64,000 nt of DNA, taken from NCBI GenBank assembly GCA_965530755.1, contig CBESNA010000002.1:1-64000 (forward strand), read 5' to 3'. The DNA comes from SZUA-35 sp965530755. GTDB lineage: Bacteria; Actinomycetota; Acidimicrobiia; Acidimicrobiales; SZUA-35. A program made the translations under genes and the position numbers. Positions within the stretch are counted from its first letter, which is position 1, and each line of letters begins with the position of its first letter. This document shows, one piece after another, positions 22,024 through 29,806 of this stretch. The notes under the pieces were generated by a model. The model searched no databases. It was not told the origin of the DNA and worked only from the letters and a program-made list of their open reading frames with translations.

Positions 22024-23205
22024 ATGACCATGACATCCCAATCTGACTCGAATTCGACCTCGGGCAAGTCCGTTCTCGACGAAGCAACCTCGAGGGGTCG
22101 TGCCGCCAAGCGGCTGCGGCTCACCGCCGTGCTCGTCGCCCTCGCGATGGCTGCTGCGGCATGTGGCGGGAGCGATGACGCCGTCGACGACAGCGCTGAT
22201 ACGACAACAGCCGATGAGACCTCTGACACGACCGAGGCGGATGACACCGCTGACACGACCGAGGCCGAAGCATCCGAGACCACAGCAGCGCCTGCTGACG
22301 GCCCCGTCACCGCAACCATCGGCATCGCGAACATCGCTCCTGTCGCTGCACTTGAACTGGTCAACGATGGATTCACCGACGGCATGGCCGACTGTGCCGC
22401 CGTTGATGCAACGCTCGACTACCGCAACGCAGAAGGTGACGGGTCGCAGCTGGCGCCGATCATCGCCTCGTTCCTCGACGCTGACGTCGACTTGATTCTC
22501 GCCATCTCGACCCCGGTGCTGCAGGCGACCGTGGCGGCAAACGAGGCAGACGGTCGGGAGACCCCGGTGCTCTTCGGTGCGGTCACCGATCCCTTCGCCG
22601 CTGGGGCTGCAGTCGGCCCCGATGACAAGCCGTCATGGCTGGCGGGTTGGCAGGCGGATGCTCCCGTCGTCGGCATGTTCGACATTGCCGCGGAGATCAA
22701 CCCTGATGCCGACACCATCGGCGTGGCTTACGATCCGTCGCAGGTCAACAGCGAGGTCGCTCTCGCGAAGATGGTCGCAGAGGCTGACGCCCGCGGCTGG
22801 ACCGTCGAGACCGCCACGATCGGTGACTCGAGCGAGGTCGGCACTGCAGCCACCTCGCTTGCCACCCGTGACATCGACTTCTTCTTCGTCCCGACCGATT
22901 CGATCCTGGTCAACGGACTGGGTGGCATGGTTCAGGTGGCAGACGACTTCGACATTCCGATGATCGCTCAGGACTCCGGCATCACCCAGGCCGGGGCTGC
23001 GATCGGCACCGGGCTCGACTACTACGGTGATGGTCAGCGCAACGCTGAGTATGCGTGTCAGATTCTCGCCGGGACGGCGACGCCCGCCGACTTCCCGATC
23101 CAACAGTTCGAGAACGAGCTCGTTCGCTACAGCACCACAAACGCCGAGGCACAGGGCATCGAGATCCCGGCGTCGGTCATTGACATCGGTGAAGACATCG
23201 ACTGA
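22024..23205 (+). CDS. ABC transporter substrate-binding lipoprotein (TrpX/ABC_sub_bind family)
   Basis: The 393-residue protein has a signal peptide with lipobox AMAAAACGG (Cys47), a Thr/Asp/Glu-rich linker to about residue 95, then a two-lobed binding domain of the ABC_sub_bind family (ATIGIANIAPVAALE, VLFGAVTDPFAAG, IGVAYDPSQVNSEVA). Relatives bind aromatic amino acids or other small ligands. Lgt would anchor it to the outer face of the membrane. ATG at 22024 has a perfect AGGAGG at 22013. It is first in a three-gene operon with permease and ATPase. Confidence 0.9.
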   Translation: MTMTSQSDSNSTSGKSVLDEATSRGRAAKRLRLTAVLVALAMAAAACGGSDDAVDDSADTTTADETSDTTEADDTADTTEAEASETTAAPADGPVTATIGIANIAPVAALELVNDGFTDGMADCAAVDATLDYRNAEGDGSQLAPIIASFLDADVDLILAISTPVLQATVAANEADGRETPVLFGAVTDPFAAGAAVGPDDKPSWLAGWQADAPVVGMFDIAAEINPDADTIGVAYDPSQVNSEVALAKMVAEADARGWTVETATIGDSSEVGTAATSLATRDIDFFFVPTDSILVNGLGGMVQVADDFDIPMIAQDSGITQAGAAIGTGLDYYGDGQRNAEYACQILAGTATPADFPIQQFENELVRYSTTNAEAQGIEIPASVIDIGEDID

Positions 23206-23229
23206 TCAGCCGATCGATTTCCCGCTTCG

Positions 23230-24354
23230 ATGACCAGCATTGACTCACTCACCCGATCAGGTGTGGATGACGACACGATCGGAGATTCGCCACGACCCTC
23301 GTTCCTGGGGGTCGTGGCGGTCCTCGTCGCTGCGGTCATCGCGATCGGACTCGTGCCGACGTTGTGGGGTGCAGTTTCGTCGATGGGGTGGTCGCAATGG
23401 CTGGAGGCGTTGGCGATCGGGTTGATCTTCGTTCCCGCAGCGGTCGGGGTCTACATCACGTTCCGGGTGCTGGACTTCCCCGACCTCACCGTCGACGCTT
23501 CGTTCCCAGCGGGAGGCGCGATCGCTGCTGCGTTGATCTCGAATGACGTGTCGCCGTGGTTGTCGCTGCCGGCAGCCATGGCGCTTGGTGCAGCCTTGGG
23601 CGCAGTGACAGGTTGTTTGCACATTTACCTTCGGGTCAACTCCCTGCTTGCGTCGATCATCACGCTCACGGGGGCCTTCACGGTCAATCTGCGGGTTCAG
23701 GGGTCGGCGAACATCTCATTGCTGAATTCTCAGCGGATCTTCACGCCGTGGCTGGAGCCCATCAAGGCTCAGTTGGAGGCGTGGTTCGGCGATTCGGGCA
23801 TTCAGGTCCACCGGGCCGTGACCACCTCATTGATGACGGTCTTGCTCGTGGCGGCAATGATCGTGGTGCTCCGCTGGTTCTTTGCTACCGAGATCGGTCT
23901 GGGGATGCGGGCCACCGGAGCGAATCGTGAGATGAGTCAGTCGCAGGCGATCAACACCGCGCGCTATCTCGTTGGCGGTGTTGCCGTGTCGAATGCGCTC
24001 GTTGGGTTGAGCGGAGCGATCTTCGTTCAACACGCCGGGTTCGCCGACATCAACTCAGGCTCCGGACTCATCGTTTCCGGCCTTGCTGCGGTGATCATCG
24101 GCGAGGTGCTCTTCGGTGCGAAAGCGCGGTCGACCATGGCGAAGTTGATTGCCGTTGGTCTCGGCATGATCGCCTATCGGGTGGCGATTGCCTTGGCGCT
24201 CAACGCCGATCTTCGGTTCCCTGGCACGGAGGGCTTTCGTTTGGAAGCGAGCGATATCAAGCTGGCGACTGCTGTGGTGGTCGTGACGATGCTCGCCGTT
24301 CCACGCCTGCGCGAAAGCCGTGACGAACGATCGCGGCGGCGGAAGCGAACATGA
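23230..24354 (+). CDS. ABC transporter permease (branched-chain/TrpY-like)
   Basis: The 374-residue integral membrane protein has about nine hydrophobic segments and the BPD_transp_2-type loop motif around GLGMRATGANREMSQSQ, which contacts the ATPase. It starts 24 nt after the binding-protein stop and ends in an ATGA overlap with the ATPase gene. The C terminus is basic (RRRKRT). With its neighbours it would form a homodimeric uptake channel. Confidence 0.9.
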   Translation: MTSIDSLTRSGVDDDTIGDSPRPSFLGVVAVLVAAVIAIGLVPTLWGAVSSMGWSQWLEALAIGLIFVPAAVGVYITFRVLDFPDLTVDASFPAGGAIAAALISNDVSPWLSLPAAMALGAALGAVTGCLHIYLRVNSLLASIITLTGAFTVNLRVQGSANISLLNSQRIFTPWLEPIKAQLEAWFGDSGIQVHRAVTTSLMTVLLVAAMIVVLRWFFATEIGLGMRATGANREMSQSQAINTARYLVGGVAVSNALVGLSGAIFVQHAGFADINSGSGLIVSGLAAVIIGEVLFGAKARSTMAKLIAVGLGMIAYRVAIALALNADLRFPGTEGFRLEASDIKLATAVVVVTMLAVPRLRESRDERSRRRKRT

Positions 24355-25154
24355 GTAGCGACCATCCCAAGCTCTCTGTCGAGAAGTGTTCGCTGACGTT
24401 CAACGCCGGACAGCACAACGAGGTGCGGGCCCTTGACTCGATCGACCTCCAGGTCGCAACCTCGGAACACATCGTCATCGTGGGTTCGAACGGGGCGGGC
24501 AAGTCGACCTTGCTGAACTTGATCTGCGGCCGGCACCTGCCAGATGTTGGCCGCGTCTGTATCGACGGTGATGCGGTGACCGACCAGCCTGAGCATCAAC
24601 GGGCCGCCCGGATCGGTCGGGTGTTCCAGGACCCCTTGGCCGGCACAGCAGGTTCGATGACGATCGAAGAAAATCTGGCGCTGGCCGAGCGTCGATCGAG
24701 TGGCCGCCGATTCCGCAGGATCCGTCGCGGCGAGAACGAGAAGCACCGCGAGCAGCTGTCGCGATTGGGGCTCGGGCTCGAGGACCGTCTCGGCAATCAG
24801 GTCGGAAGTCTGTCCGGCGGTCAGCGCCAAGCGCTCGCACTGCTGATGGCCACCGTCAGTAAGCCCGATCTCCTCGTGCTCGATGAACACACCGCTGCAC
24901 TTGATCCCGGCGCTGCAGAGCGGGTCCTGCGTCTGACCAACGAGTTGGTTGCAGAAGAAGGGCTGACGGCGTTGATGGTCACGCACAACATGGAACATGC
25001 GGTGACCACCGGTGACCGCACGGTGATGATGCATCGTGGGTCGGTGCTCTTCGACGTCGCCGGTGAGGCGCGATCGGCGATGACGGTCACAGACCTCGTC
25101 GACCGGTTCCGCAGCTTTGGCGGCATCGTCAGCGACCGTTCAGCGCTGGGGTGA
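24351..25154 (+). CDS. ABC transporter ATP-binding protein
   Basis: The 267-residue ATPase has Walker A GSNGAGKST, the signature LSGGQRQ, Walker B LLVLDEHTAALD and the H-loop MVTHNMEHA. It couples ATP hydrolysis to the permease encoded just upstream, whose stop it overlaps by 4 nt. The subgroup with DEHTAALD is typical of the TrpZ-like partner of ABC_sub_bind systems. Confidence 0.92.
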   Translation: MSSDHPKLSVEKCSLTFNAGQHNEVRALDSIDLQVATSEHIVIVGSNGAGKSTLLNLICGRHLPDVGRVCIDGDAVTDQPEHQRAARIGRVFQDPLAGTAGSMTIEENLALAERRSSGRRFRRIRRGENEKHREQLSRLGLGLEDRLGNQVGSLSGGQRQALALLMATVSKPDLLVLDEHTAALDPGAAERVLRLTNELVAEEGLTALMVTHNMEHAVTTGDRTVMMHRGSVLFDVAGEARSAMTVTDLVDRFRSFGGIVSDRSALG

Positions 25155-25199
25155 CCTTGGTCTCTGTCACCCGGGGCCGGTGGCACAGACGATGAGGCC

Positions 25200-26492
25200 A
25201 TGCACCCAGCTGAACGTCGTCCAGTCACAGGTGACCGTTCGGTGGAGTTGACCAAGGACATGAGCCCGTTTGACGCGGTGAACTACTTTTTCACCCGTGC
25301 CGCAGCGATCAGTGGCGTGTCGGCCTCGAACCAGACGGTTCTGAGGACGCCGCAACGTGAGCTGCGCGTCGAGGTGCCGGTGCGACGCGACACCGGCGAG
25401 CTCGAGGTCTACCTGGGGTATCGCGTGCAACACGACAACGCTCGCGGCCCATTCAAAGGCGGTGTGCGTTTCCACCCCTCGGCTGAGATCGGCGAGATGC
25501 GGGCATTGGCCTCGCTGATGACCTGGAAGACCGCCCTGGTCGACGTCCCCTTCGGCGGTGCGAAAGGTGGGATCGAGGTCGATGTCAGCGGCTTCAGCTC
25601 GAACGAACTGGAACACCTGACCCGCACCTATGTCCGCCGGATCAGCACGATCATCGGACCGACCACCGACATTCCGGCACCCGACATGTACACCGACGCC
25701 CAGGTGATGGCCTGGTTCCTCGACGAGTACGAACAGATCAACGGCTACGCCCCTGCCGTCGTCACGGGAAAACCGATCCCACTCGGCGGTTCGCCCGGCC
25801 GCAACGAGGCCACCGGCCGCGGCGCGATCGTGGTGCTGGCGGAAGCGATCCGCGATCTGCACCTCGCCCCTGATCAGACCACGGTCGCGATCCAAGGGTT
25901 CGGCAATGTCGGCTCCTGGGCAGCCCGTCTTGCGGTCCTCGAGGGTTTCCAGGTCGTCGCCGTGTCGAATAGGGAGGGGTGCCTCTACAACGGCGATGGC
26001 CTCGATGTCGAGGCCGTCGCCGCACACCGCGCCAGGTGCGGCACTCTCGAGAACTTCGACGGTGCTGAAATCATTCCCCGGGACGACGTCCTGGCGCTCC
26101 CCGTCGACGTCTTGATCCCGGCCGCGATCGGCGGCGTGATCCATGCCGGAAACTACGAGGAGGTCGAGGCGCAGATCATCCTCGAGGGAGCAAACCACCC
26201 GGTGACGCCCTGGGCCGATGCCCGGCTGGCCGAACGGGGTGTGCTGGTGATCCCCGACATTCTCGCCAACGCTGGCGGCGTCACGGTCAGCTATTTCGAG
26301 TGGGTGCAGAACATGCAGCACTTCCGGTGGACCGAAGCCCAGGTCAACGAACAGCTGAGGAGCCGACTCGTCGATGCGTATCAGGCTGTCGCGAAGGTGG
26401 CCGAGGTTCGAAGCTGCACCCTGCGAGAGGCGGCGTTCGTCATCGCCGTCGAGCGCGTCGCAGAGGCCTCAGCATTGCGCGGCATGCTCTAG
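25200..26492 (+). CDS. Glu/Leu/Phe/Val dehydrogenase (glutamate dehydrogenase-like)
   Basis: This oxidative deaminase interconverts an amino acid and its 2-oxo acid with NAD(P). The 430-residue protein has the substrate region GPFKGGVRFHP, the catalytic Lys in DVPFGGAKGG, TDIPAPDMYTD, and the Rossmann motif QGFGNVGSWAA. Length and motifs fit the hexameric glutamate dehydrogenase group. The start may be ATG 25200 or ATG 25260; neither has an ideal ribosome site. It follows the ABC operon by 45 nt, so imported amino acids might be its substrates; this is inference. Confidence 0.87.
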   Translation: MHPAERRPVTGDRSVELTKDMSPFDAVNYFFTRAAAISGVSASNQTVLRTPQRELRVEVPVRRDTGELEVYLGYRVQHDNARGPFKGGVRFHPSAEIGEMRALASLMTWKTALVDVPFGGAKGGIEVDVSGFSSNELEHLTRTYVRRISTIIGPTTDIPAPDMYTDAQVMAWFLDEYEQINGYAPAVVTGKPIPLGGSPGRNEATGRGAIVVLAEAIRDLHLAPDQTTVAIQGFGNVGSWAARLAVLEGFQVVAVSNREGCLYNGDGLDVEAVAAHRARCGTLENFDGAEIIPRDDVLALPVDVLIPAAIGGVIHAGNYEEVEAQIILEGANHPVTPWADARLAERGVLVIPDILANAGGVTVSYFEWVQNMQHFRWTEAQVNEQLRSRLVDAYQAVAKVAEVRSCTLREAAFVIAVERVAEASALRGML

Positions 26493-26590
26493 CAGGTGTT
26501 CGGGACTTCGGTCCCTGCGATTCACATGCTTCACCAACCATGATGGAGTGCCTGTCCTCGTCGACCGCAGATTGGAGCTGTTGCCTCGCC

Positions 26591-28093
26591 ATGTCCAACT
26601 CGCTGCACGACGTCGTGGTGGTGGGGGCAGGCATCGTGGGAGCGGCCATCGCCCACGAGCTCAGCCGGTACGAGCTCTCGGTGACACTCCTCGAACGGGA
26701 GGTCGAAGCGGGATTCGGAACGAGCAAGGCCAACAGCGGCATCATCCACGGTGGTCACCACACCGACACTGAAACGCTCAAGGGGCGCCTGGAATGGTGG
26801 GGCAACCAGCTGTGGGACCCGCTGTGTGAAGAACTCGGGTTCGGTTTCGCCCGTGTCGGCGAAATCACCGTCGCCCTCACCGAATCCGACCTGGCGGCGC
26901 TCGACGATCTGATCGACAACGCTGAAGAGAAGGACATCAGCGGTGTGCAAACCTGGTCTCGGGAACAGATCTGTGCCGCCGAACCCCAGGTCACCAGAGG
27001 CGTCATCGCCGGGGTGTTTTCACCTCACACCGCAGTCGTCAACCCCTACGAGGCGGTGTTCGGGCTGGTCGAAGCGGCCGTGGCCAACGGAGTCCAGTTC
27101 CACCCCAACACCCCGGTCACCAACCTCAGTCACAATGGCGACGTGTGGACGGTTGCCACACCTTCCGGCACGCTCGGTTCCCGGTTCGTCATCAACGCCG
27201 CCGGCCTCGGCGCCGCCGCCATCGCCAACTTGGCCGGGGTTGACGGTTTCGAGATCCGGGGCCGAAAAGGTGAGGAGTACCTGCTGGACAAACGCCTCCG
27301 CCACCTCGTTCGCCACGTCATCTACCCCTGCCCCACCCCCGTGAGCAAGGGCACCCTCGTCATCCCCACCTACGACGGCACGATCATGATCGGCCCCACG
27401 GCCGAACCGGTCGACGACCTCGACGACACCAGAACCACCGCCTCCGGCGAGTCCGAGGTGTTCACCGAAGCGCGTCGGCTCGTGCCCTCCCTGAGCGAAC
27501 GAGACATCATCGCTCAGTTCGCCGGAACCCGAGCAACGATCGGAGGCGACGACTTCCTCATCGGCCCTACCGAGGCTGCGGGATTCATCAACGTTGCCGG
27601 CATCCAGTCACCCGGCCTCACCGCCGCCCCTGCCATCGCCCGCTACGTCACCGACCTTCTCGCCCATGACGGCTTGGAGCTGACGCCGCGATCACATCTC
27701 AACCGAATCGAGCGGCCCGTCCATTTCGCCTCCCTCGCCACCGACGCCCAACGAGCCCTGGCCGACGACGACCAGCGCTACCGGCGGATCGTGTGCCGCT
27801 GCGAGTTCGTCACCGAAGGTGAAGTGTGCGACGCCATCAAACGGGGGGCCACCACTGTCGACGGATTGAAGTTCAGGACCCGGGCCGGCATGGGTCGCTG
27901 CCAGGGCGGCTTCTGCGCAACGAACTGCCTGGAGCTCCTGTCGAGCGAGCTCGGAATCAAGATGTCAGAGGTCACCAAACGTGGCCCAGGGTCATGGCTG
28001 GTTCTCGACCGACCCGACGGCACCACCCCCGATGCCGATGACCGAACCGATGCCATCGCCGATGTCAACTCGTCGCTGGTCGAGGACCCGTGA
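26591..28093 (+). CDS. FAD-dependent oxidoreductase, GlpA-like with BFD [2Fe-2S] domain
   Basis: The 500-residue flavoprotein begins with a DAO-type FAD motif (VVVVGAGIVGAAIAHEL, then the GTSKANSGIIHGG signature of glycerol-3-phosphate dehydrogenase-like enzymes). It ends with a BFD-like [2Fe-2S] domain (CRC near the start, MGRCQGGFC at the end). It would oxidise glycerol-3-phosphate or a similar 2-hydroxy acid. ATG at 26591 is chosen because it lies just before the FAD motif; upstream codons overlap the dehydrogenase gene. It leads a coupled trio with the two genes that follow (GTGATGA overlap). Confidence 0.87.
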   Translation: MSNSLHDVVVVGAGIVGAAIAHELSRYELSVTLLEREVEAGFGTSKANSGIIHGGHHTDTETLKGRLEWWGNQLWDPLCEELGFGFARVGEITVALTESDLAALDDLIDNAEEKDISGVQTWSREQICAAEPQVTRGVIAGVFSPHTAVVNPYEAVFGLVEAAVANGVQFHPNTPVTNLSHNGDVWTVATPSGTLGSRFVINAAGLGAAAIANLAGVDGFEIRGRKGEEYLLDKRLRHLVRHVIYPCPTPVSKGTLVIPTYDGTIMIGPTAEPVDDLDDTRTTASGESEVFTEARRLVPSLSERDIIAQFAGTRATIGGDDFLIGPTEAAGFINVAGIQSPGLTAAPAIARYVTDLLAHDGLELTPRSHLNRIERPVHFASLATDAQRALADDDQRYRRIVCRCEFVTEGEVCDAIKRGATTVDGLKFRTRAGMGRCQGGFCATNCLELLSSELGIKMSEVTKRGPGSWLVLDRPDGTTPDADDRTDAIADVNSSLVEDP

Positions 28094-29370
28094 TGATCGA
28101 CGACCGACCGCATGTGCTGCACCGGAAATACGATGTGGTCGTCGCTGGTGGCGGGCCTGCCGGCCTCGGAGCCGCCATGGCAGCCCGCGATGCAGGGGCG
28201 GAACGTGTTCTCGTCGTCGACCGTGAAGCCGAAGCCGGTGGAATTCTGCTCCAGTGCATCCACTCCGGGTTCGGCCTTCACCATTTCGGCGAGGAACTGA
28301 CCGGACCCGAGTACGCCCAACGCATCCTCGAGGAAGCACTCGACGACGGCGTCGATGTGCTTACCAACGCCTATCTACTCGACATCGACAACGACCAGAA
28401 CATCAAGCTGCTCTCCGCCGACCACGGCGTCTCCATCCTCGACACCCGAGCGACCGTGCTGGCCATGGGCGCCCGGGAACGAACCCGAGCTGCGATCCGG
28501 ATTCCGGGCGGACGCCCCGCCGGAATCTTCACCGCCGGCGCCGCCCAGCGGTTGGTCAACCTGAACGGTGTCCTGCCCGGCCGGCGGGTTGTCATCCTCG
28601 GATCGGGCGACATCGGGCTGATCATGGCCCGCCGCCTCACCCTCGAAGGGGTCGAAGTGGCGGGGGTGTTCGAGCTGATGGCCCACGCCAACGGCCTGAG
28701 CCGCAACATCGTGCAGTGCCTCCACGACTTCGACATTCCTCTGCACCTTTCCACCACCGTCGTCGAGATCCACGGACGGGATCGGATCGACAAGGTCACC
28801 GTCGCCCCGGTTGACGATCACCTCACGCCGGTGCTTTCCAAAGCCTGGGACGTTCCGTGCGACACGCTGCTGGTGTCGGTGGGCCTGATCCCGGAAAACG
28901 AACTGTCCCGCGAACTGCGGTTGCGGCTCGACCCCACCACGTCCGGACCGATCGTGTCGAGCACGATGGAAACGTCCCGTGACGGCGTCTTCGCCTGCGG
29001 CAACGTGGTGCACATCCATGACCTGGTCGACTTCGTCAGCGCCGAAGCCGAGCTGGCCGGGCGCCACGCCGGCCGATTCGCTTCGGGGGTTCGGCCACCG
29101 CACGACAACGTGCGGCTCCAACCAGGCGCCAACGTCGCCTACTGCGTGCCCCACACTGTCACCACCGATCAGCCCCACACTGTTTACCTGCGGGTCCGTA
29201 AGCCGTTGGAGAAGAGCATGCTCCGGCTCCGGGACGCCGAAGGTGCCGTGGTCCACGAGCGCCGTCTCCGCTACGTGGTGCCGGCCGAAATGGTCACCCT
29301 GAAACTCCGTCCCGGCGTGCTCGACGGGTTCCAGGGCGACGCCCTCCAGCTGGAGGTGGTGCCCCGATGA
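28090..29370 (+). CDS. NAD(P)/FAD-dependent oxidoreductase of the GlpA-DUF1667 trio
   Basis: The 426-residue pyridine-nucleotide-disulfide-type oxidoreductase has an FAD motif (VVVAGGGPAGLGAAMAA), the ILLQCIHSGFGLHHF motif characteristic of this subgroup, an NAD-binding GSGDIGLIMARR, and the late VFACGNVVHIHDLVDFVS FAD contact. GTG at 28090 or ATG at 28093 starts it. Both ends overlap its neighbours, so all three proteins are made together. It probably passes electrons between the GlpA-like subunit and NAD or another acceptor. Confidence 0.87.
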   Translation: MMIDDRPHVLHRKYDVVVAGGGPAGLGAAMAARDAGAERVLVVDREAEAGGILLQCIHSGFGLHHFGEELTGPEYAQRILEEALDDGVDVLTNAYLLDIDNDQNIKLLSADHGVSILDTRATVLAMGARERTRAAIRIPGGRPAGIFTAGAAQRLVNLNGVLPGRRVVILGSGDIGLIMARRLTLEGVEVAGVFELMAHANGLSRNIVQCLHDFDIPLHLSTTVVEIHGRDRIDKVTVAPVDDHLTPVLSKAWDVPCDTLLVSVGLIPENELSRELRLRLDPTTSGPIVSSTMETSRDGVFACGNVVHIHDLVDFVSAEAELAGRHAGRFASGVRPPHDNVRLQPGANVAYCVPHTVTTDQPHTVYLRVRKPLEKSMLRLRDAEGAVVHERRLRYVVPAEMVTLKLRPGVLDGFQGDALQLEVVPR

Positions 29371-29789
29371 CCGACGCTGACACCACCACCTACGCGTACC
29401 TGTGTATCGGCTGCCCGCTCGGCTGCAGGCTCGAAGTCGACGAGGACAACCACGGCGACATCATCGAAATTCGGGGATCATCGTGCCGGAAAGGCGACCG
29501 GTACGCCCAACAGGAACACACCGACCCCCGCCGCAGCGTCACAACCACGGTGGCGATCAGCGGAGGGATCTGGCCACGGCTCCCGGTCAAGACCAGCGGC
29601 GAAATCCCCAAGGATCAGGTGTTGGCGGCGTGTGAAGAGCTGCGACGGGTTCGGGTGCAGGCTCCGGTGAAGATGGGCGACGTGCTGCTGGATGATCTGC
29701 TCGGCACCGGTTGTGCCGTGATCGCCACCCGCGACATGCCCGAAATCGACTCGTCGGCTGTACGTGCCGTCGAGCCGGTACACCGGTAG
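29367..29789 (+). CDS. DUF1667 protein, cysteine-rich
   Basis: The 140-residue protein carries the DUF1667 pattern: CIGCPLGCRLEV near the N terminus, SCRKGDRYAQQE further on, and a late GTGCAVIATRDM. The four N-terminal Cys could bind an iron-sulfur cluster or zinc. The family is typically found as the third gene beside GlpA-like and oxidoreductase genes, as here (ATGA overlap). It may be the electron-transfer or membrane-linked subunit, a stand-in for GlpC; biochemical proof is lacking. Confidence 0.85.
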   Translation: MTDADTTTYAYLCIGCPLGCRLEVDEDNHGDIIEIRGSSCRKGDRYAQQEHTDPRRSVTTTVAISGGIWPRLPVKTSGEIPKDQVLAACEELRRVRVQAPVKMGDVLLDDLLGTGCAVIATRDMPEIDSSAVRAVEPVHR

Positions 29790-29806
29790 CCGTGGCAGCG
29801 TCTCCG

